Assembly: GCA_037074615.1 (NCBI GenBank)
Contig: CM073542.1
Coordinates: 17,438,001-17,502,000, forward strand
Length of the DNA: 64,000 nucleotides
From: Leucaena leucocephala
Lineage: Eukaryota; Streptophyta; Magnoliopsida; Fabales; Fabaceae
Direction: 5' to 3'
Positions 36,560 through 47,487 of this stretch are shown here, one piece after another; the stretch's first letter is position 1; each line of letters begins with the position of its first letter. The position numbers were made by a program, and so were the translations under genes. The notes under the pieces are model-generated. The model had not been told where the DNA came from, made no database searches, and saw only the letters and a list, made by a program, of their open reading frames with translations.

Positions 36560-38790
36560 TTTTTAAGATCTCACATTAGTGAAGATGATTGGTTCTGCTG
36601 AGAAGTATGATGGTCTTTACTATCTCGACATATCTACCGTGAGTGCCTTATATTCTAGGATCAGCAACTCTACCTTAGCCTCTAATGAGGGCATTTTTCT
36701 ATTTGGCATAAAAGAATGGGCCATCCTAGTTTTGCCTATTTACAGAAGTTGTTTCCCCAGCTATCTATTAATAAAAGTTATTTTTTTTTGCGATACTTGT
36801 GCCTTTTCTAAACATCACCGTGTTTCATTTACTCCTATTCCATACAAACTGTCTTCCCTTTTCTCCATTATTCACAGTGATGTCTGGGGTCCCTTTAAGA
36901 TCCCTAATCACACTTAGTCCAAATATTGTCATGTTTATTGATGATCATATTTGCATGTGTTGGGTCTATCTCTTAAAAGATAAATCTGAGGTCACTAATG
37001 TCTTCATCGAATTCTATGGTTTTGTCCAAAACCAATTTAATACCTCCATTAAAGTCCTTTACACCGATAATAGCACTGCATACTTCAATAATTCTCTTCA
37101 TTCTTTCCTGTCTGCTAAAGAAATTATTCATAACAGCAGTTGTCCCTATAATCCTCAGCAAAACAGGGTTGTAGAATGTAAAAATAAACACATTCTTAAG
37201 GTTGCTAGGGCCCTCTTATTTCAGTGTCATGTTCCTTTGTTTTATTGGGGGATGCCATCCAAACCGTTATTCATCTCATTAATTGTCTTCCTAGTCATAT
37301 TCTTTCCTTCACCTCTTCAATTGAGGAATTGTAAAAAACTCATGTTGTCTCTTAATTACAGTCTTCTCTTCCGCTATGTGTCTTTAAATGCACTGTTCTT
37401 ATCCATTCTTCATCATCCTCTCTCAAAGTTTCATCCTCATGCCACCAAATGTGTCTTCATGGGCTACTCCTCCTCCCAAAAAGTTTAAAAATATTTTGAT
37501 CCTGTGTCCAAACACATGTTTGTTACTTGTGATGTCACCTTCGTTGAGCATAAGTCATATTATTCTGAGTCTTTGACTCTGGGGGGAGTGTTAGAATGAA
37601 TCTCAACTTGTATAACCTATTGTACCAATTTTCCCACACCACATGAACCCTTATAGCCTCCAGACAGATCTAAACAACAAAGATGGGGAAAAATGTACTC
37701 ACGTCGACATCATAGAGGCCACAACCATCATATCTCTAAGGCAGAACCAGTTCGTTAACCGTTGGTAGATCCTGAACATGGTAAGGCTAATCTGGATCTT
37801 CCCATTGCATTGAGAAAACCACCATGGACATGTATAAAGCATCCTATCAAAAAGTTTGTTTCTTATGCCTCTCTTACTCTAAGTTACCATGCTTTTATGA
37901 CTAACCTTGACAGCATCAAGATTCCTAACGGTGTACATGAGGCATTGGCTGTCCTGGAGTGGAAATAGGCAATGTTGGAAGAAATGCAAGCCTTGGAGAA
38001 AAATAGGACTTGGGAGATAATGCAAATAACTTCTGGAATAAAACCCATAAGCTACAAGTAGGTGTTCACTCCCAAATATAATGCTGGTAGTACTCTAAAT
38101 AAGTTGAAGGCTAGACTAGTTGCTTGGGTGTTCACACAAACGTAGGGTATTGACTATAACAAAACCTTTATACCTATTGCTAAACTCAATACCATACGGG
38201 TCCTTCTCTTGGTGGTAGCAAACCTAGATTGGCCACTAGAACAACTGGATATTAAGAACGCCTTTCTCAATAGAGATTTAAAAGAGGAAGTATATATGAC
38301 ACTCACACCAGGTTTTGAAGAAGGAAGAAAGAATCAAGTGTGTAAACTAAAAAATCTATCTATGGGCTGAAACAGTCACCAAGTGTCTGGTTTGATAGAT
38401 TTTCTAGTGTTCTCAGGGCTAAAGGGTATAAGCAAAGTTTATCAGATCACACTATATTTGTATCTCGATATAATAGTCTCATCACTGTTATCATTGTCTA
38501 TGTGGACGATATTAATGTTACAGGAAATGATACTAAAGAGATTGATTGAGTCAAGGTAGCATTAAACCAAGAATTTGAGGTCAAAGACCTTGGTAAGTTG
38601 AAATACTTCCTCGGTTTAGAAGTAGCAATATCTAATAATGGTATTTATGTATCTCAAAGAAAGTATGTCCTTGATCTACTCAAATAGACAGGAATACTTG
38701 GTTATAAACCGAGTCAAGTCCCTATCAGCACAGTGAAACAAAAGAACAAGAAATCTATAGCAGAAACTGACAAAGACGTTAAAAAACAGA
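36560..38790 (+). pseudogene. Copia integrase and reverse transcriptase of element E
   Basis: Integrase: CDTCAFSKHHRVSF, then IIHSDVWGPF near 36880. The core continues in another frame (VMFIDDHICMCWVYLLKDKS; VLYTDNSTAYF, where the usual Gly-Thr-Glu is Ser-Thr-Ala; VVECKNKHILK). RT (37762-38790) has 'KFVSYASLTLSYHAFM', a fingers region with several stops, and an intact catalytic box VYVDDINVTG near 38500. It runs to 'SQRKYVLDLLK' and then solo LTR G interrupts the element. Confidence 0.78.
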
Positions 38791-38808
38791 AGAAATGAGA
38801 GAGGGATG

Positions 38809-40656
38809 TGTTGGAAATTGTGCCCTAGGGGCCAATCATTGTCTTATGAACATTATTAATTTATGAATTTATTAATTGTGTTATCATATTATTTGCATGT
38901 TTACTGTGATGACCATCCTTGGATAATTCATGATCTTATCCTAAATGTCCCTGGTCAGTCATCTATGCTGGAACACAGATGAAATAAGACTAGTATGACT
39001 TTGAAGATGTATAGAGATATAAATCAAAGTCATAGGCACATGTAAGAGTACAAGGTGTTGGACTGACCCGCTATGAGAGAACTGCATGGGTAACGTCATA
39101 AGCTTCTCTCATATACAAACCATGTCAATATGCCCTTTGACCTGAGATCATCATGGATTCCTACATGACAAACGCTCAGCTTTGACCTAGTCAAAAGTCA
39201 CTTTTGACCGAGTGATCATAAAGACTATGTTCGGTCTTAGTGGTTTTTCATGCGGAGGAATGTGACTAGTCAAGATGGAATTTATACCTCATATTCATAG
39301 AGAGATATTACTGGGCGTCTCGATGAGTGAGTCTGAGAAATGTATGGCCATATTGTAATGGAAAGGTAGTTCTATTTCTATAGTCAGACTACTCAGGGAT
39401 CCAGAAAGTAACGGTCAGGAATAGGAGGATGACATTATCCATGCCTCAACCATGACCAAAATATCGCGTGACAGAAGGGACGTGATATGTTTGTATAAAA
39501 TGTTACATTGTTTAATTATCCTCATATAATTTGGGTAGTCGTTATGTCTTGCTAGAGACCGCTTGCGACTTGTGGGCCAGTATAGCAAATGGCCCACTGC
39601 CAACTTCATATGGGTCTACAGGGTCGCACAAAAAATAGCCCAACACGAGCTATGATGTCCAGATTCATTGAATCTAAGACATGTCCAGATTCAATGAATG
39701 GTCCAGCGTAGATGTATATATTTATATTTATATTAGTATATATATAAATTTGTATATATATATTATATATAAGAGATATATGAGATTTAATTTATAAGGA
39801 TAAATTAAATCTCTATCACGTTTGAATTTGAAATTCAAATTGATAAGATATCTCATATAAGAGATATTTATAAAATTTAATTTATAAGGATAAATTAAAT
39901 CTCTATCACGTTTGAATTTAAAATTCAAATTGATAGAATATCTCATATAAGATATATTTATAAGATTTAATTTATAAGGATAAATTAAATCCCTATCACG
40001 TTTGAATTTGAAATTCAAATTGATATGATATCTCAAATTTGATTTATGAGAATAAATCAAATATTGTTCAGTCTCATCTTTATTTAAAGTTAAATAAATA
40101 GGTAATTAAATCTATGGGACGGATTTAATATTATTTATTTAATTAGTTTCTTATAAAATTATACAATATATGATATTGTATTAATTTTGGAATTAATATA
40201 AGATTAACTCCAAAATCCAATTCGGTAGAGAGAAAAAAAACGCATAGCATCATATATATCTGATTTTAGGAGTTGCGTTTTAAAGATACACATAGAACAC
40301 AGAAAGGTCGAAGGGGAATCTGCAAAAGGTTTGTAGATAAGAAACTACCGAAATAGAGATGGAGAGGACGAATTCTTGAGAAAGCCCTGGAGGGACAAGA
40401 GACGCTAGCACGTCGTTCGTGGTTGGAACGCTGTTCGTGTGGATACTAGTAGAGGAAGCTGACCTGAGTCGTCGACTTCTTGTGATCGAAAAGGGAGTAT
40501 GAGCCGCGGAGAGAAGCTATAAACGTCGTGACCAGAAGCTATGGAAGTAGCTGAGGAACATTGAGGGTAATGCTTCTTCCCACTTGACTTAAACACATAC
40601 AAGGAATGGAAAAAATTTTAAATTAATTTCCATTACGTGTCTTCCAATTCCTTTCA
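38809..40656 (+). mobile_element. Solo LTR G of the element-A family
   Basis: It starts TGTTGGAAATTGTGCCC at 38809, ends CCAATTCCTTTCA at 40656, and is flanked by a perfect target duplication GGATG (38804-38808 and 40657-40661). It is 1848 bp with three 90-bp hairpin units (about 39780-40035). It is in the opposite orientation to solo LTRs B and D and nested in element E. Confidence 0.95.
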
Positions 40657-41300
40657 GGATGAAATGGCAATAGGCAAGGAAAGATACCAACAGCTAGTTA
40701 GAAAACTCATTTATGTCTCACACATACGTCTTGATATTACCTTTGCAGTAAGTGTGGCTAGTCAACATATGCATGATCCAAGGAGGAAACATATGGACTC
40801 AGCCTACAAGATACTATAATACCTAAAAGGTACTCTTGGTCATGGTCTATTTTTCAAAAGGAGCAACAATAGATCAGTATGAATTTACACAGATGCCGAT
40901 TGGGTAGGATCACAAGAATATAGTCGATATACTTCAGGCTATTACATATTTTTATGGGGAAATCTTATCACTTGGCAGAGTCAGAAATAAAAAGTAGTGG
41001 CTAAAAGTAGTGCAGAATCAGAATTATGAGCTCTAACTCAAGGAATCATGGAGGGGTTGTGGTTAACAAGAGTTGCAGAAGAAGTCCATTTAAAGATAGA
41101 TGCTCCATTGAAGCTATTTTGTGACAATAAGGCTGCCATAAACATGGCCTTGAACCCTATCCAACATAATAGAATGAAACATATTGAGGTAGAGAGGCAC
41201 TTCATTTGTGAGAAAGTAGAAGATGGAATTATGTGTCTCACCTACATCCCATAAGGCTACAAACTGCAGATATTCTTATCAAGGGACTACTAGAAGAAAT
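40657..41300 (+). pseudogene. RNase H end of element E
   Basis: The frame resumes directly after solo LTR G: 'LIYVSHIRLDITFAVSVASQ', 'FTDADWVGSQEYS'-type sequence near 40890, 'KVVAKSSAESEL' near 40995, then 'LFCDNKAAINMALNPIQHNR' at about 41117. Stops occur after KIL (40817), near 40880, 40988 and 41253. This is the usual copia RNase H ending before the polypurine tract at 41351. Confidence 0.82.
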
Positions 41301-41602
41301 GTTTGAGCGATTTTAGGCAAGCTGGACATGGTCAATATATATGATCTAACTTGAGGGGGAGTGTGGTAAAATTCTAATATTATAATATTGGTATTACTAA
41401 TATAATAATATTAGGATATTACAGTTAGAGATATTATTGTTATTATTAGAATCATATTTGATTTAGGTTTAGTTATGAGGGATTTGATTTTGTATAGCTA
41501 AGATCTTGGAGTATCTCATCTGATTCCCAAAAATTGTGTATATATTTGATTCATATGCCAAAGAAATAATCATTAGACATTCAAATCAATCAAAGTTTTG
41601 CA

Positions 41603-41851
41603 TATTAGGATTAGATATTATGATATATTAACATTAGATATTTAATTAGGATTAGGATTACCTATCACTTATAAATAAGGGTGGTGATCATTAGTCTTAT
41701 TGGAATATGGCTTGATTATATTTTGAATTTTTGAGTATTGTATAATTTTAGTTTCTCTTCTATTCTTTTTCTATGATTCTCTATTTCCTTTTTTTTTTCT
41801 ATAATTATATAACAAAATGTATTATACTTGTGTGTTTTTCTTATTTCACTT
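41603..41851 (+). other. Intron remnant between elements E and F
   Basis: AT-rich sequence with repeated GATTAGATAT-like motifs and a TATAAATAAGG box near 41670. It looks like the end of an older LTR that element E split. No gene was seen. Confidence 0.4.
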
Positions 41852-42113
41852 TGTTGAAGATATTAACATTGAATAGGAGATATTGTAGGGATTAAGGAGA
41901 GATTTTAGGAGATTATAGTATGATTTTATTTGATTTGATTTGTCCCAGATTACATGCGATTACATGTTGTAAATCCCATTGATTTGGGATCTCAAATGTG
42001 TATATATATGTAACATAATAGAGAAGCAAAGTACAAGAAATATAGAACCTTTCATCACATTTTGGTTGTCTTCCCTGTCATCATTAGTATGTCAACCAAC
42101 ATGGTATCAGAGC

Positions 42114-43030
42114 TTGGTGGTTCTGTCTACTCTTCCACCATAGAGTACGACAGCATCGTCTCGTCCGACGGTGGATCACGTCCTAACTCAACTAAGATCA
42201 CTAGCCTTGAAGGGTCTACCAATCACATCATGCTGAAGCATCTTACTGGCAAAAATTACTTAGATTGGAGCCAGTCCATGCTCCTTTCACTTGACAGTCA
42301 GGATAAACTCAACTTCATTCACAGCGACCAGCCTACCACAAATGACGCTAGTACCCATCGAAGGTGGAAATCAGACAACACCTTGGTTGCCTTATGGCTC
42401 CTCAATTCTATGCTCCTTGAAATCCGATGAAGCTTCATGTTCCTCACCTTCGCCAAGGCCATATGGGCCACCGTGAAAGATGCTTATAGGAAATACCCAA
42501 ATGGCTCACTGTTGTTAAATTTGAGAGCTTGCCTCTGGACTGTCAAACAAGGCGCACGACCCATCAATGTATACTACCTTGAAAAAATGGTGTTTTGGCA
42601 GGAACTTGACCTACAGCAACACTGAATATGGAGAGACCCTAAAGATGCTGCCAAGTACCATCGAGCCGTAGAGGAGGAATGACTGTTTGAGTTCCTAGTT
42701 GGTTTGAATTCTGCCTATGACGACACTTGAGGTCATCTTCTTAGCCGCGTGCCGCTCCTATCATTATCGAAGCATTTGCCTTGTTATGAGATGAGGAGTC
42801 CTAATACCATATCATGCTCGCTGACCATGGAACACCTCGCCCTTCGGTTGAAGGCTCTGCTCTCGCTGTCCGAGCTGCTGATTATGGGCCCATGAGGGAA
42901 CATCTAATGTATGGCCATTGCAAGAAGGTTAGTCACACAAAAGAAAAATGTTGGGACCTCTACGGGAAGCCCCTGACTGGAGGCCTAAATAACAGCGACC
43001 CAAGGGACATTTGGCTGAAGCGCAAGGTCT
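42114..43030 (+). pseudogene. Copia gag of element F
   Basis: The frame contains 'MLKHLTGKNYLDWSQSMLLS', 'NTLVALWLLNSMLLEIR' then stop (42428), 'VYYLEKMVFWQELDLQQH' then stop (42623), and a zinc-knuckle region YGHCKKVSHTKEKC near 42915. The first Cys of the CCHC knuckle is Tyr, so metal binding would be lost. Compared with C this gag is full length at the front. Confidence 0.8.
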
Positions 43031-43289
43031 AGAAGATGGAGCTCTAGTCATTGCAGGCCCACTTCACAGCAACTGTAGCCCACTTCACAATAGGTCTACT
43101 TCACAGCAACTGTAGGCCCACATTGCTTCTGGTCTAACTCATGCAAGTCCACTTTAAGGCCCTAACTCATACTGTCTAGGCCCAGTTCACACAGGCCCTA
43201 ATTCATATTCTGCAAGCCCAATTCATCTAAGCCCATCCATTGCACCAGATCCACTAAAAATCATTCTGGACGGGTTAAGTACACTTGAA

Positions 43290-43950
43290 TATCAGTCCCG
43301 TCAATAACAACATGTTGCCAGTATTGCTCAATGAGGTAATTTCTTTCAATCCTTGGCTACAGTTAAAGGTGAGAATACTGGTTCCTATTGAATATATGTG
43401 TAAGATGTTCCCATCTATTTGCTCAAATAAAACTCCTAAATTATTTTTTGATTCATGCGAACTGGCAAAACATCATCGTTCTTCCTTTCACCCTATATCT
43501 TATCGCCCTTCAAAACCTGTTTCCATTATACATAGTGACTTGTGGGGTCCATCTCGTATTTTCAATCGCACTCATTCAAAATGATTTATGACTCTCATCG
43601 ATAATCACACCCGTGTTAGCTAGGTTTTCCTCTTGAAGGATAAAATTGAGGTTTGTCAAACATTTATTGAGTTTTATACTATGATTCACACACAGTTCAA
43701 CACAAAAATTTAAACTCTTAATACCGATAATGGTACTGAGTATTTTAACCTTTCGCTTTCAAGTTTTCTTAAAACCAAAGGTATTACTCATAAGAGTTCG
43801 TGTGCTCATAGCCCTCAGCAAAATGGCATTGTCGAATGTAAAAATAGACATATCCTTGATACTGCCTAAGCCCTTCTATTTAGTAGCTCTATCCCTATAT
43901 ATTACTGGGATAATCCATTCTCACTGCTACCTTCCTGATTAACCGAATGC
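43290..43950 (+). pseudogene. Copia integrase of element F, fused to gag end
   Basis: Leftover sequence before the protease ('NEVISFNPWLQLKV') passes directly at about 43390 into 'YMCKMFPSICSNK' of the pre-integrase region. The core then shows IIHSDLWGPS, NTDNGTEYF and GIVECKNRHIL with all three acidic residues. Stops occur at 43582, near 43620, 43711 and 43870. The absence of Asp-Thr-Gly between these blocks shows the protease is gone. Confidence 0.8.
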
Positions 43951-44579
43951 CTTACAAACCTGTCATTTTAGACACCTCTCTAGGTCCTATACCAACATTT
44001 CAACCTACCATACCTCGAGAATACTTTACCTCTATGTGTCTTTAGTTGTACCACTTTTGTTCATCTCCACTATACCCAAAAACTCAACCCAAAGGCTATC
44101 AAATGCATTTTCCTAGGGCCTGCCAGGAACCAAAAGAGGTACAAATATTTTGATCCAATCTCTAAATGTCTCTATATCACTTGTGATGTTACTTTCCATG
44201 AATCTGTTCCTTTTTATTCCTCGTCCTCAGTTCAGGGGAAGAATTAGAGTGAACCTCAGCTTTTGCACATAACAGACACCAAACCCACATGCCCTCAACA
44301 TGAACCCGATCAAATTTATATACTTGAAGGAAAAATGCAAGGGGAACTTAAGGAAAGTAGGGAGGATACTAGTTCAGGGGGAGACAATAATAGGTGGGGT
44401 CAGGTCTATACTCGCAAAAACATGCACATGATAGGTAATAAATCACAAGCAACTGAAATAACCCAAGAGTCTGAACCAGAAGCGGATCCTGACCATGCAA
44501 TGCCAAATAAAGATCTTAATCTCCTAATTGCAATAAGAAAGCAATGACGATCCTGCACTCGACACCCTATAGAAATATT

Positions 44580-46071
44580 TGTCTCATATTAGGCCTTATC
44601 ATCAAAATATTGTGCTTTCATACCTCATCTTGATCAGGTCAGGGTTCCAAAAAGTATATATGAGGCCCTTGATAGTCCTGAATGGAGAAAAGCAGTAATG
44701 GCAGAAATGAAGGCCCTTGAAAGCAACAAAACATGGGAAATAGCTGAGCTGCCTAAAGGCAAGAAAGCATTAGGTTGTAAGTGGGTATTCACCCCAAAAT
44801 ATTGTGCTGATGGAAGTCTTGAAAAATATATAGCAAGATTAGTAGCAAAGGGTTTCGGTCAAGTGTATGGCATGAACTACACTGAGACATTTGCTCCAGT
44901 GGCCAAACTAAACACTATCAGGATTCTATTCTCCCTCGCTGCAAATCTAGAATGGCCTCTACATCAGATAGATGTCAAAAATACATTCTTAAATGGGGAA
45001 TTGAAGGAAGAAGTATTTATAAAGATGCCCCTTGGATTCCCTAGAAGAAAGGAGAACTAAGTGTGTAGACTATGAAAATCATTGTATGACTTAAAACAGT
45101 CTCCTCGAGCTTGGTTTGAGAGGTTTACCAGGGTACTCAAAGCTCAAAACTATACTCAAGGACAAAGTGACCACACCTTATTCTTCAAACACCTAGAAGG
45201 GAAAATCATGGTATTAGCAGTTTTCCTGGGTATGGAGGTTGCCAGATCAGACAAAGGGATCAATATCTCACAAAGAAAGTATATACTAGACCTTCTAGAA
45301 GAAACAAGTATGCTTGGCTGCAGACCCAGTGATACCCCTATACGGGTAGATAAAATCAGCGATGATGAAGATCTAAGAAAAGCCGTAAATATAAGGAGAT
45401 ACCAGTAGATGGTGGGCAAGTTGATTTACTTATCGCATACTCAACCAGACATTACTTATGCAGTCAGCGTGGTGAACCAACATTCCCATGACCCTAAACA
45501 AAAACACTTGAATGAAGTATATATGATTCTCAGATACTTGAAGGGATCACCTGGATTAGGCCTATTGTTTAAAAAATCTAACAACAAAAGTATAGAAATA
45601 TTAACAGACGCTGACTGGGTAGGTGATAAAGATTACAGGAGATCCACCTCAGGTTATGTCACCTATGTATGGGGAAATCTAGTCACTTGGCATAGTAAAA
45701 AATAGAGTGTGGTTGCAAGAAGCAGTGTTGAAGCTGAATTCAGAGTTATAGCTCTAAGAATGTGTGAAGGTCTATGGGTACAGTGAGTACTAGAAGAATT
45801 ATGGATGCCAATGAATCTACCTATCAAATTACATTCAGATAACACGGCAGCCATCAACATGTCACATAATCCAATTCAGCATGACAGAACAAAACATGTA
45901 GAGATTGACAGGCACTTCATACGAGAGACGATTGATGCAAAGACAATTAATCTCAGATATATTCTTTTAAAAGAACAAACAGTAGATATGTTCACAAAAG
46001 GATTGATCCGAGATAAATTCGAATATTTAATTGGCAAGTTATACATGATAAATATCTATGCTCTAACTTGA
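44580..46071 (+). pseudogene. Copia RT and RNase H of element F, YVDD box deleted
   Basis: RT fingers (44698-45060) read ALGCKWVFTPKYCADGSLEK and FAPVAKLNTIRILFSLAANL. After a stop at 45058, 'LKQSPRAWFERFTRVLK' follows. Then 'EGKIMVLAV' is joined in frame to 'FLGMEVARSDKG', which skips the YVDD-containing block of roughly 110 bp that element C retains. RNase H (45409-46071) is nearly open: DADWVGDKDYRRSTSGYVTY, EAEFRVIALR, HSDNTAAINMSHNPIQHDRT, VDMFTKGLIRDKFEYLIGKL. Confidence 0.85.
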
Positions 46072-46355
46072 GGGGGAATGTTAAAGATATTAGCATTGAA
46101 TAGGAGAGATTGTAGGGATTAAGGAGAGATTTTAGGAGATTATGGTATGATTTTATTTGATTTGATTTATCCCAGATTACATGCTGTGAATCCCATTGAT
46201 TTAGGATCTCAAATGTGTATATATATGTAACATAATAGATAAGCAAAGTACAAGAAGAAATACAAAACCTTTCATCATATTTTGGTTGTCTTCCCTATCA
46301 TTATTGGTATGTCAACCAACACACTTTTATTTACTTGTTGCTCTATTTGATGTAG

Positions 46356-46430
46356 GAGATCTGGTTGATGTTGTGGTCCCTCCATTAGCTGAATCTATCG
46401 TTGATGGCACTCTAGCAACCTTTTTGAAAA
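46356..46430 (+). pseudogene. DLST: E2 exon b: start of lipoyl domain
   Basis: The acceptor is TTTGATGTAG and the donor is AAAA|GTATGTTA. It encodes GDLVDVVVPPLAESIVDGTL and then ATFLK. The family normally has Met-Gly before Glu-Ser-Ile; here it is Leu-Ala, an unusual change at a conserved turn. The exon starts 34 bp after the right end of copia element F (46321), so that insertion nearly reached the splice acceptor. Confidence 0.9.
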
Positions 46431-46546
46431 GTATGTTAACTAACATTGTCTATATGTTCCTTTTTTAAAAAAATTTACTCAAATGATTTTTTTTATATTT
46501 TAATAATTTATTGTTTTTGCTGATTGACTTTGCTTCATGGGATCAT

Positions 46547-46602
46547 AACCAAGTGAAGGTGTTAAAGTTGATGAATCGATTGTACAAATTGAGACAGATA
46601 AG
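46547..46602 (+). pseudogene. DLST: E2 exon c: lipoyl-lysine exon with broken splice sites
   Basis: The coding match is PSEGVKVDESIVQIETDK, 18 codons in phase with exon b. The final Lys of ETDK is the residue that carries lipoic acid in this family. The bases before the exon read ATCAT instead of an AG acceptor. The bases after it read TTGCT instead of a GT donor. Either change would be expected to cause skipping or mis-splicing, which would lose the lipoyl lysine. Confidence 0.8.
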
Positions 46603-46726
46603 TTGCTAAGTTGAAGCAATTATTAATTTTTGTGAAGGATCTGACAGTTATCATTTTAATTGGCATAACTGATTCTTAAATAATTAACATGTAATTTTGT
46701 TGCATTATTTTCTATTTGGCTCTTAG

Positions 46727-46771
46727 GTGACAATCGATGTTACTAGTCCTGAGTCGGGTGTGATTCAGAAG
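46727..46771 (+). pseudogene. DLST: E2 exon d: lipoyl domain
   Basis: The acceptor is GCTCTTAG and the donor is CAGAAG|GTACTA. It encodes VTIDVTSPESGVIQK, the strand directly after the lipoyl lysine. It is 45 bp, in phase 0 at both ends. Confidence 0.85.
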
Positions 46772-46884
46772 GTACTATTTAATTGGTAAAATTTTCTTTT
46801 TCAAATTAATCATATTATTTTTGTCCCTTTTTTCTTGTTGCATATATGTTGAAGTTGGACTCTGGTTCATTTTATGATTCTCAG

Positions 46885-47145
46885 CTTCTAGCCAATGAAG
46901 GGGATACTGTTGAACCAGGCAATAAGATAGCAATCATTTCAAGGTCTGCTGAAGCCACAACTCATGTTGTCCCATCTGAAAGTGTATCTGAGAAACTTGC
47001 TCCTCAGCCGACCCAAAAGATCAAAGAGGAAATAAAAGCACCTAAAGTTGAAGCTGCCCTTACAACAGAGAGGCCTAAAGCACTATCTCCTCTACGGCAC
47101 TCTCCAACAGAGCCACAGTTTCCCCCTAAGGAAAGAGAAAGACGT
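46885..47145 (+). pseudogene. DLST: E2 exon e: end of lipoyl domain and Pro/Lys-rich linker
   Basis: The acceptor is TGATTCTCAG. It encodes LLANEGDTVEPGNKIAIIS, then a hydrophilic linker rich in Pro, Lys and Glu, ending PPKERERR. Such linkers let the lipoyl arm swing between active sites. The exon is 261 bp (87 codons) with no stop. The only in-phase donor is CGT|GCGAGT, a GC-type donor. If GT is required, the nearest one shifts the frame. Confidence 0.85.
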
Positions 47146-47231
47146 GCGAGTCATTATGCTTTTAGTAATAATTATACCCAAATATTACTGAGCTCTTAAA
47201 GTTACTTTGATGTCTTCACTCATGTATAAAG

Positions 47232-47326
47232 GTTCCTATGACAAGACTAAAAAAGCGTGTTGCCACTCGGTTAAAAGATTCCCAGAACACCTTTGCATTG
47301 CTGACAACATTCAATGAAGTTGACAT
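47232..47326 (+). pseudogene. DLST: E2 exon f: start of catalytic domain
   Basis: The acceptor is TATAAAG and the donor is GACAT|GTAAGTT. It encodes VPMTRLKKRVATRLKDSQNT and then FALLTTFNEVDM, the conserved first helix of the E2o catalytic domain. The Met codon is split AT|G with the next exon, 8 kb downstream. Confidence 0.9.
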
Positions 47327-47487
47327 GTAAGTTATATTATTTTTCAAACTGTGACATGAGCTTCTAGCGTGCAACTACCGTTAATGATGCATACTTTTGA
47401 AATTTCAATTTTTGATCTCTTATTTTTAATTATAATGATGAGATGAGACCTTGTTAAAAGATGTTAAGAAATTACCCAGGGCTCATG

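Larger units (their letters stand above)
34910..41602 (+). mobile_element. Copia retrotransposon E, split by solo LTR G
   Basis: LTRs of about 245 bp (34910-35155 and 41362-41602) share TGTGGTAA at the start and CAAAGTTyTGCA at the end. The flanks are TATCA (34905-34909) and TATTA (41603-41607), a near-match target duplication. The primer-binding site TGGTATCAAAGG follows the left LTR at 35156. Gag, protease, integrase, RT and RNase H are in order, all with stops. A polypurine tract TTGAGGGGGAG precedes the right LTR. Solo LTR G (38809-40656) lies between RT and RNase H. Confidence 0.9.
41852..46321 (+). mobile_element. Copia retrotransposon F with internal deletions
   Basis: LTRs at 41852-42101 (250 bp) and 46079-46321 (243 bp) both end GTCAACCAACA, flanked by the perfect target duplication CACTT (41847-41851 and 46322-46326). 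The primer-binding site TGGTATCAGAGC is at 42102-42113 and the polypurine tract TTGAGGGGGAA precedes the right LTR. Compared with its relative C, F has lost the protease core (junction near 43390) and the RT catalytic box (junction near 45220). It sits 34 bp before E2 exon b. It could not have moved by its own enzymes unless the deletions came after insertion. Confidence 0.92.
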
